Shown here piece after piece: positions 54,603-63,916 of a DNA stretch of 64,000 bases. The notes beneath the pieces were generated by a model. It made no database searches. It had not been told where the DNA came from and saw only the letters and a program-made list of their open reading frames with translations. Within the stretch, counting starts at the first letter, position 1, and each line of letters opens with the position of its first letter. The translations under genes and the position numbers were made by a program. This stretch comes from Nitrospira sp. (GTDB lineage Bacteria; Nitrospirota; Nitrospiria; Nitrospirales; Nitrospiraceae): the NCBI GenBank assembly GCA_024331125.1, contig JANDJI010000006.1:62001-126000 (forward strand). The letters are read 5' to 3'.

Positions 54603-54848
54603 ATGTCGGATCGCGCCTATATCCTGATCAACGTGATTCCCGGACAAACCTCGTCCGTGGTGCGGGCCCTCTCGCAAATCAAAGAAGTCAAGACCATCGA
54701 CCCCTGTTGGGGAAAACCCGATATCATTGCGGTCGTGGAGGTCCAAGATCAGGAAGCCTTGACGCAATTGGTCCTCAAGCGACTTCACGGCATTGACGGC
54801 ATCACGCAGACCGATACCCATCTGGTTTACAAACTGGCGGAATCTTAA
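54603..54848 (+). CDS. Lrp/AsnC RAM-domain protein
   Basis: ATG 54603 with GGAG before it gives 81 residues: a single ligand-binding RAM domain without DNA-binding helix. The motif DRAYILINVIPGQTSSVVRALSQI and YKLAES at the end match stand-alone RAM proteins that bind amino acids or assemble in rings. A longer start at 54546 would add 19 residues. It precedes the next gene by five bases, so they may be cotranscribed. Confidence 0.75.
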   Translation: MSDRAYILINVIPGQTSSVVRALSQIKEVKTIDPCWGKPDIIAVVEVQDQEALTQLVLKRLHGIDGITQTDTHLVYKLAES

Positions 54849-54874
54849 CCGAGATGATCCCAGGGAGGTGCATG

Positions 54875-55351
54875 ATGATGCGACGGACACGATGGACCTT
54901 GGCAGCCCTACTATTGTTGACCGGAACGGGTGGAACCGCATTTGCTCTGGAGCCGGATGTCATCGACGTAAAGCTTTCCGCTCCGGCTGACAAAGTGAAA
55001 AGCGCCGTCACCGAGGTCCTGACCGAAAGCGATTATGACGTGAGATGGAAGAACGACACCACGTTGGAGACGGGTTACAAAGAGGAATCAGGGGGATTGG
55101 ATAGCCTTTATTACTGCTGCTGGGGAGTGGTAAAAAGCAGGGTCCAAGCCACCGTGACGCCTGGCGCCGATCAGACCACGCAACTCCGTCTCCAGGTCTT
55201 CGCCCTAGGCAAACGCACGATCTTCGAGAGCTTTGCTCCCATCGAGACCCCGGTTCCGGAAAGCGCGGACAACCAACTCCGGCTGATCAAGAACAAATTG
55301 AAAATCGTCAGCCACCCCTATACGACCGTGTCGTTCTTTGGGATGAAGTAA
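54875..55351 (+). CDS. small secreted protein
   Basis: Three in-frame ATGs (54872, 54875, 54878) follow AGGGAGG; I take the middle one (six-base spacing). The product has a signal peptide (ending AFA, about residue 24), and a mature domain of about 130 residues with CCWGVVKSRVQATVTPG. A similar composition is seen in lipoprotein-like periplasmic proteins. It has no recognised family. Confidence 0.65.
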   Translation: MMRRTRWTLAALLLLTGTGGTAFALEPDVIDVKLSAPADKVKSAVTEVLTESDYDVRWKNDTTLETGYKEESGGLDSLYYCCWGVVKSRVQATVTPGADQTTQLRLQVFALGKRTIFESFAPIETPVPESADNQLRLIKNKLKIVSHPYTTVSFFGMK

Positions 55352-55370
55352 CGAGTTACAAGCTGGTCGT

Positions 55371-55401
55371 GCGCAGCCATGGTCGTGCGCCACGGCTGCG
55401 C
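55371..55401. terminator. hairpin between convergent genes
   Basis: GCGCAGCCATGG pairs with CCACGGCTGCGC (one wobble) around a seven-base loop. It lies between the secreted protein gene and the reverse NtrC-type gene and may terminate both. Confidence 0.45.
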
Positions 55402-55431
55402 TCCTTATCCATCGCGGCTGCGCCTCCTCGG

Positions 55432-56844
55432 TCAGACCTCTTCCTTCTCGGTTTCGTCTTGGTCCCCTCCCAAATCCAAGCCGAAACGCTCCGCCATCCG
55501 GTAGAGTGTCCGTCTGTCGATCCCCAAGATTTTCGCGGCTTTCACCTTGTTCCCTCTCGTCTCTTTCAACACCCGAATCAGATGCCGCTTTTCGACTTCC
55601 TCGAGTGTCAGATAAGCTTCATCGATCTGGTCGTACCGCGGTTGCTTGGAATCCTGCTCGGCTTGGGCTCCCAAACGAATGGCCGCCGGCAAATCTTCCG
55701 GCGTCAAGAGCGGCCCATGACTCAACGAGACGGCGCGCTCGATGACGTTTTCCAACTCCCGCACGTTGCCGGGCCAGCGATAGCGCGTCAAAATCGCCAT
55801 GGTTTCCGGCAAGAGGCCGTGCACCGTCTGATTCGCTCCGCCCGAGAACTTTTGCAAAAAATGATGGACCAGCATCGGAATGTCTTCCCGGCGTTCCGCC
55901 AACGACGGCAATACGATCGGAACCACCTTGAGGCGATAATAGAGGTCGTCCCGAAATCGGCCTTCCTTGACCAACTGTTCAAGATTCTGATTCGTGGCGG
56001 CGATAATGCGGACGTCCACCTTGGTCGACGTCGTCGAGCCGACGCGCCGGACTTCGTGATCCTGCATGACTCGAAGCAGTTTTACTTGCAGATCTTTTCC
56101 GAGATCGCCGATCTCGTCGAGAAACAACGTTCCCCCGTTGGCGGACTCGAAGAGTCCGACCTTGTTGCCTATCGCTCCGGTGAACGCTCCTTTTTCGTAC
56201 CCGAACATTTCGGACTCCAGCAACGTGTCCGGCAGCGCGCCGCAGTTGACCGGGATAAACGGCTTGTCCCGACGAGGCCCGTGCGCGTGGATGGCTCGGG
56301 CGATCAATTCCTTGCCGGTCCCGCTTTCACCCTGCAACAGGACGGTGCTCTTGTTCGCGGCGACGCGCGCGACCAGCTTGTACACCTCCATCATCGCCGG
56401 GCTACTGCCCACAAGCGGAGACCATTGCTCCCTGCTTTTCAGTTCCTCGCGGAATCTGGCGTTTTCTTGCAGCAGCCAGCGATGTTCCAAGCCCCGCTTG
56501 ACGACCAATTTAATATCTTCTTTCTTGAACGGTTTTGCCAAGTAATCGTAAGCCCCTTGCTTAATCGCCTCGATCGCTCCCTCCAACGACCCGAACGCCG
56601 TCAGCACCACGACCACGGTATCCGGGCTCATTCGTTTGAATTCTCGCAGCACCGCCAACCCATCGGCTCCTCCCATACGAAGGTCGGTCAGGACCAAATC
56701 CACGTTGCCCCTCCGCCCTCGAGCGATCGTCTCCTCTCCGCTGGCATAGGCTTCCACCGTGTAGCCCTCTTTTCGCAAGGCATCCGCCAGCAGTTCGCGC
56801 GCGACTGCGTCGTCATCCGCTACCAAAATAGTGGCCTGCTGCAT
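55432..56844 (-). CDS. NtrC-type response regulator (receiver-AAA+-Fis)
   Basis: The 470 residues comprise a receiver (about 1-120, phosphorylated Asp in DLVLTDLRMGG), a sigma-54 AAA+ domain (about 142-380; GESGTGKE, GAFTGA, FLDEIGD), and a C-terminal Fis helix-turn-helix. It is the output partner of the histidine kinase 12 bases upstream on the same strand. A sigma-54 promoter controlled by it could not be located. Confidence 0.96.
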   Translation of the reverse strand: MQQATILVADDDAVARELLADALRKEGYTVEAYASGEETIARGRRGNVDLVLTDLRMGGADGLAVLREFKRMSPDTVVVVLTAFGSLEGAIEAIKQGAYDYLAKPFKKEDIKLVVKRGLEHRWLLQENARFREELKSREQWSPLVGSSPAMMEVYKLVARVAANKSTVLLQGESGTGKELIARAIHAHGPRRDKPFIPVNCGALPDTLLESEMFGYEKGAFTGAIGNKVGLFESANGGTLFLDEIGDLGKDLQVKLLRVMQDHEVRRVGSTTSTKVDVRIIAATNQNLEQLVKEGRFRDDLYYRLKVVPIVLPSLAERREDIPMLVHHFLQKFSGGANQTVHGLLPETMAILTRYRWPGNVRELENVIERAVSLSHGPLLTPEDLPAAIRLGAQAEQDSKQPRYDQIDEAYLTLEEVEKRHLIRVLKETRGNKVKAAKILGIDRRTLYRMAERFGLDLGGDQDETEKEEV

Positions 56845-56856
56845 TGATTTCCTTTC

Positions 56857-58017
56857 TTATAGCGATACCGTGGTCTCCCGACCGACTTGCAATCCGGGCA
56901 ACGTAATCGTGACCGTGGTGCCGCGTCCCATCTCGGTCGCAAGCGACAGTTCTCCCCCGTGGGCCGCTATGGTTTCTCGGCTCAAAAACAATCCCAGCCC
57001 CGTCCCTTTGCCATCCGCCTTGGTCGTAAAAAACGGTTCGAACGCCCGTTGCGCGTCGGCCTCCGGCATCCCACACCCCGTATCTTGCACCTTGATCATG
57101 ACGACGACCGGCGAGATGGCATGGGTCGCGCCCTGCCATCGATCGGATTCGTCCCGCGTGGCCTCACGAACCTCTGCCGCAACCCGTACCCTTCCTCCGG
57201 AAGGCGTGGCGGCCAGCGCGTTGTCCAAAATGTTCACCAACACCTGATGAACCTTCTCATCGTCGGCCCACATGAGCGGAAGCGACTCCGGAATCTCGAT
57301 CGCCAGCGAGACGTCCTTGGCGTGAAAGGCGGGCTCCATCAGCACGGCGGCGGGCGTAATCACCTGCGCCACGGGCACCCACGTGGGTTCCGGCCGTCGA
57401 GGACGGGTGGAGGAGAGCAAATCCTGGATGATCCGCACGACGCGGGTCAACTGCTCGTCAATGACGGCCACCCGCTTTCTCATGTCCGGCGTCAACGACG
57501 GGTCCTCCGCCAAGGCCTGCACGTGCCACGCGATCGAATGGAGCGGCGTCCCCACTTCATGAGCAACGGACGCCACCAATTGCCCCACCGCCGCCAATCG
57601 CTCGGACCGGTTCAACCGATCCTTGGCCTCGATGAGCTGTTGATTGGCCTTGAGAAGATTCTCCGCTTCCCGCGCCAGCGCGGCCCGCGCCTCCTCCTCG
57701 CGTGCCTTGCGCTCTTCCCAACTCATGCCGAGGTAGCCCACCAGCAGCAACACGCCGGCCACGACGCTGCGGTTGACGACCGCCGCTTGAAACCGTCCCG
57801 GCTTGGTCGGCCGCACCAACCCGGAATAGGTCGCAAGCACGCAGATTACGACGGCCGCCAGCATCAATCCCCGTTTCCGAAGCGTGGCGATCAGCAGGAT
57901 GGGCAGCACGTATCCGTACGCCCCCACGACGTGCGCGGGAGTAAATTCCTCGATGATGAAAATGACCAAGAAACAGGCCGCGGCCGCGGCCACGACCAAA
58001 CGGTCACGCTGCGTCAT
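56857..58017 (-). CDS. membrane histidine kinase of the NtrB type
   Basis: The 386 residues have three or four membrane helices (about 8-105), a coiled coil (about 100-140) and the HisKA H-box VASVAHEVGTPLHSI, then an HATPase with the N-box (VHQVLVNILDNALAAT), DTGCGM and GKGTGLGL. It has no periplasmic sensor domain, so it probably senses in or near the membrane. It overlaps the malQ stop by four bases and precedes the regulator, so all three are one operon. Confidence 0.94.
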   Translation of the reverse strand: MTQRDRLVVAAAAACFLVIFIIEEFTPAHVVGAYGYVLPILLIATLRKRGLMLAAVVICVLATYSGLVRPTKPGRFQAAVVNRSVVAGVLLLVGYLGMSWEERKAREEEARAALAREAENLLKANQQLIEAKDRLNRSERLAAVGQLVASVAHEVGTPLHSIAWHVQALAEDPSLTPDMRKRVAVIDEQLTRVVRIIQDLLSSTRPRRPEPTWVPVAQVITPAAVLMEPAFHAKDVSLAIEIPESLPLMWADDEKVHQVLVNILDNALAATPSGGRVRVAAEVREATRDESDRWQGATHAISPVVVMIKVQDTGCGMPEADAQRAFEPFFTTKADGKGTGLGLFLSRETIAAHGGELSLATEMGRGTTVTITLPGLQVGRETTVSL

Positions 58018-60272
58018 CGCCGATCTTCACCTCCGCTGGCGCCGCGCGTTGAACGGAGCTCGCTTGCAAGTCGCTCGAACCGGTCGTCGCTCATCAACTC
58101 CTCCACCGTCAACGGCAATTTTCTTCGCCAGTTGGGGTGACAATCAACCGTGCCGGGCAGATTAACCTGATCCCGCACGCCGATAGCATCTTCCATCGTC
58201 ACCAACATCAGCCAGGCTGGCGTCCTCGCCAGATAGCGATGAACCGCTTCAACGATGTCCCACGTCATCCGCGGAAGCAAGGCCGGATCATCGGGCATCT
58301 CCGGCGGCAGAAGCCCCTCGGCCTTCAACGCGGCCAGCATGCGGGCCTTGTCTCGGCGTCGTTCGTCCAGCCACCTCCGTTTGGTTTCCCCGGCGACACC
58401 ACCCAGTTGAACCCGCAGGACGATATCGGCTTCTTCCCAATAGCCGGTCAGCGTGGGCAGGTCGTGCGTCGTCACCACGGCCAACGATTGAGCCGGATAA
58501 GTGCCCGGCGACTTCCAGTCTCCCGTGGCCGCCCGCTCGAAAAAAAAGACCCGATACGACAACACGCCTGCCTCATACAGCCGTTCCCGAATCCAATCGG
58601 GAACCGTCCCCAAATCCTCTCCGATGATCAGCGCCTTCCTCCTCGTGCTTTCCAGCGCCAGGATGGCCAGCAGATCTTCCCATGGGTACTGCACGTAGGT
58701 GCCCATCGCCGCCGGCATGCCGCGAGGAATCCAGAACAGCCGGAAGAGCGCCATGACGTGATCGATTCGAATCGCGCCGCCATGGCGCAAATTACGGCGC
58801 AGCACGTCAATGAAAAACTTATAGCCGGTTTCCCGCAACCGGAGCGGATCGACGGGCGAGAATCCCCAATTTTGCCCGTCCGGCGCGAACTCATCGGGCG
58901 GCGCCCCGCAATCGGCTTCAAGAACCAGCACATCCTGAAAACGCCAGCCGTCGGCGCCGTTTCGATCACTGCCCAGAGCCAGGTCATGGTAAAACCCCAC
59001 CGGCATGCCGACATCGACGGATTTATTGACAAGCGCGTTCATTTGTTCCGCCGTCAGCCATTGCACATACAGAAAAAATCGAACTTTTTTTCTCTCCCGG
59101 CGCTCGTACTCCCTCACGGCGTCGGACGACGGACGCTGGAAGTCCTCCGGCCAGTCCATCCATCGCATCACGCCGCCGGTTCGTCGATCTTCATCCAACG
59201 ATTGAAACAGGGCGTACCGGACGAGCGAGTCTCCCTCCCCTCTCACATATGAGTCGAAGGCGGCGCCTCGTTCGGTCATCGGCTCAAGATCCGGCTCATG
59301 GCCCGCAAAGTTGTCCCGCAGAAAGACTTCATAACAGACTTCCAAGATCATCCGTTTGGCCCGCGCCACTCCGTCGTAGTCGATCAACTCACTTCGTCTC
59401 AGTCCGTCAAGCCGGGCGCGGAAGGACGGATCGGTCAATCGTGCTTGGACCTCCGGCGCGGCACATTCGGGAACCTGCTCTACGTCGATGTACAGTTCGT
59501 TGAGAAACAACCGGCTGTTCGGCGAATAGGGACTGATGTGATAGGGCATCGAATTTTTCAGCGCGTGCAGCGGGTTCAGACCGATCACCGCCGCGCCCAG
59601 TTTCCCTCCGGCCCATTCCACCACATCGGCCAGGTCTCGAAAGTCCCCCACCCCCCAGTTGCGCTCACTCCTCAATGAATAGAGTTGGAGCGACAGTCCC
59701 CACAGACGCCCGCCATTGAGGAATCGGTCCGGTACGTAGCACCGTTCCGGCGCCACGATCAGCAGAAACGTGGCCTCTCGTTCGACCGCCCCTCCCCGTG
59801 CGCACACCACCCCATCGTAGTAGCCCGGCGACAGACCCGTCGGAAACGCGAAGGCCGAGCGGATATACCGCCGTCCATCGATGAAACGTTCTTCGTGGAC
59901 CGCCAGCCCAGGTCCTTCGATCCGCTCCTGGCACAACATTCCCTGTTCATCACGGAGCGACCAGCGTACCTCCACGGAAAACTCCTCGGATGGCCCACAG
60001 GGAACGGACAGGAACCACGAACCCGCATTCCGCCCCGATCGCATGACGTACACCGGTTCGCAGCCCCTCAGCCATGGCCGCTCGTCCCACTCGATCAGTT
60101 CCGCGATCAATTCGTCTCGGCTGGCGGCGCGAACACCCATCGCGCTCAGAATCGCGCGGCGGGTGTCGTCGCTCGTCACGTGGAGCGTCCCGGCGATGTC
60201 ATAGTAATCGGCGGCGATGCCCACCCGATCGGCAAGCAGGCGAAGGAGTTCCGTCTCAGACCGGTCGTACAT
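58014..60272 (-). CDS. malQ: 4-alpha-glucanotransferase
   Basis: The 752-residue GH77 enzyme transfers glucan segments between alpha-1,4-glucans. Catalytic stretches IRIDHVMALFRLFWIPRG (nucleophile Asp region), GEDLGTVP and VTTHDLPTLTGYW are clear. The long N-terminus (about 1-200) is the extra domain of bacterial MalQ. Its stop overlaps the kinase ATG by four bases; glycogen genes are not otherwise seen here. The link with a two-component system is uncommon. Confidence 0.94.
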   Translation of the reverse strand: MYDRSETELLRLLADRVGIAADYYDIAGTLHVTSDDTRRAILSAMGVRAASRDELIAELIEWDERPWLRGCEPVYVMRSGRNAGSWFLSVPCGPSEEFSVEVRWSLRDEQGMLCQERIEGPGLAVHEERFIDGRRYIRSAFAFPTGLSPGYYDGVVCARGGAVEREATFLLIVAPERCYVPDRFLNGGRLWGLSLQLYSLRSERNWGVGDFRDLADVVEWAGGKLGAAVIGLNPLHALKNSMPYHISPYSPNSRLFLNELYIDVEQVPECAAPEVQARLTDPSFRARLDGLRRSELIDYDGVARAKRMILEVCYEVFLRDNFAGHEPDLEPMTERGAAFDSYVRGEGDSLVRYALFQSLDEDRRTGGVMRWMDWPEDFQRPSSDAVREYERRERKKVRFFLYVQWLTAEQMNALVNKSVDVGMPVGFYHDLALGSDRNGADGWRFQDVLVLEADCGAPPDEFAPDGQNWGFSPVDPLRLRETGYKFFIDVLRRNLRHGGAIRIDHVMALFRLFWIPRGMPAAMGTYVQYPWEDLLAILALESTRRKALIIGEDLGTVPDWIRERLYEAGVLSYRVFFFERAATGDWKSPGTYPAQSLAVVTTHDLPTLTGYWEEADIVLRVQLGGVAGETKRRWLDERRRDKARMLAALKAEGLLPPEMPDDPALLPRMTWDIVEAVHRYLARTPAWLMLVTMEDAIGVRDQVNLPGTVDCHPNWRRKLPLTVEELMSDDRFERLASELRSTRGASGGEDRR

Positions 60273-60319
60273 GGCGGCGAGTGTGAGTCACGGGACCGGA
60301 CAAGTCAAGCAAGGGGATC

Positions 60320-61720
60320 CTACCGTTCCCGAAGACTCTCGTTGACGGCCTTGAGGAGAGGGCTCAGCAGGTATTCGACGACACGACGCTGTCCCGTCTT
60401 GATCTCCACCGTCACCGCCATACCGGCCGACAGGCGCACGGGTTTGCCGTCGACAGTGATGGTGTCGCGATCCAGACTCACCCTCGTCGGATACACCAGC
60501 CCCACCTGCTCCACCGGCACCGCATCATCGGACACGACCAAAACCCGTCCCGGGACCGTTCCATAAAGCGTGAACGGAAAGGTCGCGACCTTGACCTCGA
60601 CCGGCTGTCCCTCTTTCACGAAACCCACGTCCTTGTTCTCGACTTGGGCCTCGACTTCGAGGGCATGTTCCTGCGGGACGATCAGCAGCAGTTGCTGAGC
60701 CGGCGTCACGACCCCCCCGACCGTGTGCACGGCCAATTGTTGGACGACTCCGTCGATGGGCGCCGAGAGCCGCTGCAACTCGGCCTTTTGACCCGCCTTC
60801 GTGGCCTCCTGCGCCAGCGAGACGATCTTCGTTTCGAGCGCGGCGAGCTCCGCCTGTCGCGCCTGCTGAAATTCGGCCACCGTCGCTCGATAGTGTTTCT
60901 CGGCCTCTTCGAGGGCCGCGAGATCCTGTTGCAGTTTCTTTCGCTGAACGGCCAGTTCCTGCGTCCGCTCGATCCGCTGAGCCTCGGCTTGCAGAAAATC
61001 CATTCTCGTCGCCGCCTCATGTTCCAGCAACCGCTTGAGGGTCTCGGCCCGCTCCTCTTCGATCGGGACCATCGCTTCCAAACGACGAATCTGCTCCCTG
61101 GTCTGCTCGACCGCGGCCCGCCGTTGCCGAATCTGTTGTCGAGCGACCTCCACCTTCGCCTGATACTCGTCCAATTGATCGAGCAGCAACCGCCGCTGGA
61201 GCTGCACGAACCGTTCATCCGCGTCCGTCGGCGCCTCGAAGAAATCCCGGCCGGCCACCAACGCCCGCAGCCGCGCCGCCTCGACCTTCGCCGCCCGAAG
61301 CTCGTTGAGCGCCCGATCACGGTCGGCGCGGTTGAGCGTGGGGTCGAGATCGATCAGCACGTCGCCCTTTCTCACGGTCTGCCCGTCCTGCACGTGGATC
61401 GCCGCGATCACGCCCGTTTCATAGGGTTGAATGACCTTGGAATACCCGCTGGGAATGATTTTGCCTTGCGCCGTCGCGACGATGTCGATCCAGCCGAACG
61501 TAGCCCACGTCGCCCCGGCGGCGAAGAGCGCCAAAATGGTCCAGAGAATGGCGCGGCCGATGGGCGGAGGCGGGGCCTGCTCGATTTCCAAGACCGCCGG
61601 CAAAAACTCCATCGCCCGGCGGTCCGGCGCCCGCGCGGAGACGGCGTCTCCCGACGGGCCTTCCCTCTCGGCCCGCCACGCCTCTCTCCATATCGCCCAA
61701 TGACGGCCCAGCGTCGTCAT
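60320..61720 (-). CDS. HlyD-family membrane fusion protein of a type I secretion system
   Basis: The 466 residues begin with a cytoplasmic tail and one membrane helix (about 55-78), followed by a lipoyl/barrel-sandwich start (IIPSGYSKVIQPYETGVIAAIHVQDGQTVRKGDVL), a long coiled coil of about 200 residues, and a C-terminal beta region with TVDGKPVRLSAGMAVTVEIKTGQRRV. The 3-base spacing from the ATPase gene shows a joint operon. It links the inner-membrane ATPase to a TolC-type pore outside the window. Confidence 0.92.
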   Translation of the reverse strand: MTTLGRHWAIWREAWRAEREGPSGDAVSARAPDRRAMEFLPAVLEIEQAPPPPIGRAILWTILALFAAGATWATFGWIDIVATAQGKIIPSGYSKVIQPYETGVIAAIHVQDGQTVRKGDVLIDLDPTLNRADRDRALNELRAAKVEAARLRALVAGRDFFEAPTDADERFVQLQRRLLLDQLDEYQAKVEVARQQIRQRRAAVEQTREQIRRLEAMVPIEEERAETLKRLLEHEAATRMDFLQAEAQRIERTQELAVQRKKLQQDLAALEEAEKHYRATVAEFQQARQAELAALETKIVSLAQEATKAGQKAELQRLSAPIDGVVQQLAVHTVGGVVTPAQQLLLIVPQEHALEVEAQVENKDVGFVKEGQPVEVKVATFPFTLYGTVPGRVLVVSDDAVPVEQVGLVYPTRVSLDRDTITVDGKPVRLSAGMAVTVEIKTGQRRVVEYLLSPLLKAVNESLRER

Positions 61721-61723
61721 GCG

Positions 61724-63916
61724 TCAGCCTCCGTATCCTCCGGCCGCCCCGGCTCGGCCGGTTTGGTATGCGTGGAGCCTGGCATACAGCCCGCCGGCCC
61801 GCAGCAATTCGTCATGAGAACCTTGCTCGATGATTTCTCCCCGCTCGACGACATAGATCCGGTTGGCTGGCCGCACCGTGCTCAACCGATGGGCGATGAT
61901 GATCACCGTACGTCCCTTGGCGATCAACGCCATGTTGCGCTGGATGACGGCTTCGGATTCATAATCCAGGGCGCTGGTCGCTTCGTCGAAAATCAGGATG
62001 CGCGGATCCGCAATCAACGCCCGCGCGATCGCGATCCGCTGTCGTTGCCCGCCGGACAGCGAACAGCCCTGTTCGCCGATCACCGTGTCGTATCCCTCCG
62101 GCAACTCCAGAATGAATTCGTGCGCCCCGGCCAGCTTTGCGGCCTGAATCACCCGTTCCATGGACGAGCCGGGATCGGTCAGCGCGATATTGTCGCGCAC
62201 CGATCGGTTGAAGAGAAAGTTCTCCTGCAACACCACGCCGACGTGCCGGCGCAACCAGGCCGGATCGACCTGCGCCAAGTCCACGCCGTCCACCAGCACG
62301 CGGCCCCGCTCCGGCACGTAGAGCCGTTGAATCAATTTCGCAATCGTGCTCTTCCCGGACCCGGATCGCCCCACCAAGCCGACCACCTGCCCCGGCTCCA
62401 CGACGAACGAAACCTTGCGCAGCACTTCCGGCCCGTCAGGCCGATAGCGGAACGTCACGTCTTCGAATGAGACGCGGCCCGCCACGCGAGGCAATGTCGT
62501 CCGATTCGGATTGTAGGACGGCTCCGGCTGGGCGTTGAGCACGTCGCCCAACCGTTGCACGGAAATCCCCACCTGCTGAAACTCCTGCCACAGGTTCACG
62601 AGCCGCAACAACGGCCCCGTCACTTGCGCCGCCAACATGTTGAAGGCGATCAACTGTCCGATGCTGAGCTCGCCCCCGATGACTCGATAGGCGCCGACCC
62701 AGAGAACGGCCACCGTCGTGAGTTTTTGAACGGCGGTCGCCGCCTGTCCGGCGATCGTAATCAAGTTGGTCGCGCGGAAACTCGCCCTCACGTACCCGGC
62801 CAACTGCTCGTCCCACCGCCGCTGCAACGGAGGCTCGACGGCCATCGCCTTCACGGTCTGGATGCCGGTGACCGTTTCCACGAGAAACGCCTGGTTCTCC
62901 GCTCCCCGATTGAACTTCTCGTGCAACCGGGCTCGGATGGCCGGCGTGATGACGAGAGACAGCCCGGCATAGAAAGGCAACGATGCCGCCACGACCAGCG
63001 TGAGCATCGGGCTGTACAGCCACATCACGGCGAGAAAGACGGCCATGAAAAACAGGTCGAGCACCACCGTGACCGAGTTGCTCGTCAGAAACTGGCGGAT
63101 GTGCTCCAGCTCGCGGACGCGGGCCACCGTGTCGCCGACCCGCCTCGCCTCGAAGTAGGCGAGCGGCAGCGCCAGGATGTGGCGGAACAGTTGCGCGCCG
63201 AGCCCCACGTCGATGCGGTTCGTGGTGTGGGCGAAGAGGTAGGTGCGAAGGCCGCCGAGGACCGCCTCGAAGATCACGAGCGCGACCATGCCGATCGCGA
63301 GCACGTGGAGCGTCGTGAACCCCCTGTGGACCAGCACCTTGTCGATCACGACCTGCGTGAACAGCGGGGTCAGCAGACCGAACAGTTGAAGAACAAACGA
63401 AGCGACCAGCACCTCGCCGAGCAGCTTTCGATATTTGACGATGGCGGGGATGAACCAGGTGAAGTCGAACTTCAGATCCTGCGGGCGCAGATGGGCCCGT
63501 TTCGTAAAGAGCAGCACTTCGCCGCTCCAAAGCGCCTGGAACTGGTCGCGGGACAGGACCAGCGGACGCGCCTCGACCGGGTCCTGCACCAACACCTTCT
63601 GTTCGTCGACCTTGGCCAAGACCAGGTAGCGGCCGTCGGTCCGCCGGACCATGGCGGGAAGCGGGAGAGTCGGCAACTTGTCCCACCTGACCGTCATGCG
63701 GCCCGCCTTGAGACCCAAATGTTTCTCGGCGCGCAGAAGATCCGTCGAAGACAGAGGCTCGTTTAACCGCGCGAACTGATGGCGCAGTTGTGAAGCGTCG
63801 GCGGGCAGATCGTAGAACCGAGCGAGAATCAGCAGACAGAGCAACCCCGTGTCGGGGGCCGCCGAAGACGGCCGGGACGAATCAGATGGAGAAGCGGCGT
63901 TGGCGTCATCCGGCAT
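61724..63916 (-). CDS. HlyB-type type I secretion ATPase with inactive C39-like domain
   Basis: The 730-residue protein begins with a C39-peptidase-like domain (about 18-140) in which the catalytic-cysteine position is Thr (DTGLLCLL instead of a C-bearing motif), like HlyB. Transmembrane helices (about 165-440) and the ABC ATPase (about 480-715; GRSGSGKST, LSGGQRQRIAIA, LIFDEATSALD) follow. Such exporters move RTX-type proteins with uncut C-terminal signals. The substrate is not in this window. Confidence 0.92.
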   Translation of the reverse strand: MPDDANAASPSDSSRPSSAAPDTGLLCLLILARFYDLPADASQLRHQFARLNEPLSSTDLLRAEKHLGLKAGRMTVRWDKLPTLPLPAMVRRTDGRYLVLAKVDEQKVLVQDPVEARPLVLSRDQFQALWSGEVLLFTKRAHLRPQDLKFDFTWFIPAIVKYRKLLGEVLVASFVLQLFGLLTPLFTQVVIDKVLVHRGFTTLHVLAIGMVALVIFEAVLGGLRTYLFAHTTNRIDVGLGAQLFRHILALPLAYFEARRVGDTVARVRELEHIRQFLTSNSVTVVLDLFFMAVFLAVMWLYSPMLTLVVAASLPFYAGLSLVITPAIRARLHEKFNRGAENQAFLVETVTGIQTVKAMAVEPPLQRRWDEQLAGYVRASFRATNLITIAGQAATAVQKLTTVAVLWVGAYRVIGGELSIGQLIAFNMLAAQVTGPLLRLVNLWQEFQQVGISVQRLGDVLNAQPEPSYNPNRTTLPRVAGRVSFEDVTFRYRPDGPEVLRKVSFVVEPGQVVGLVGRSGSGKSTIAKLIQRLYVPERGRVLVDGVDLAQVDPAWLRRHVGVVLQENFLFNRSVRDNIALTDPGSSMERVIQAAKLAGAHEFILELPEGYDTVIGEQGCSLSGGQRQRIAIARALIADPRILIFDEATSALDYESEAVIQRNMALIAKGRTVIIIAHRLSTVRPANRIYVVERGEIIEQGSHDELLRAGGLYARLHAYQTGRAGAAGGYGG

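Noticed and set aside
55369..56847. 492-codon frame on the plus strand opposite the NtrC-type regulator
   Set aside because: Antisense to a well-supported gene; composition is rich in Arg/His/Gln as expected of such shadows.
60644..62470. 608-codon frame opposite the secretion genes
   Set aside because: It spans two well-supported genes on the other strand and has no recognisable domain.
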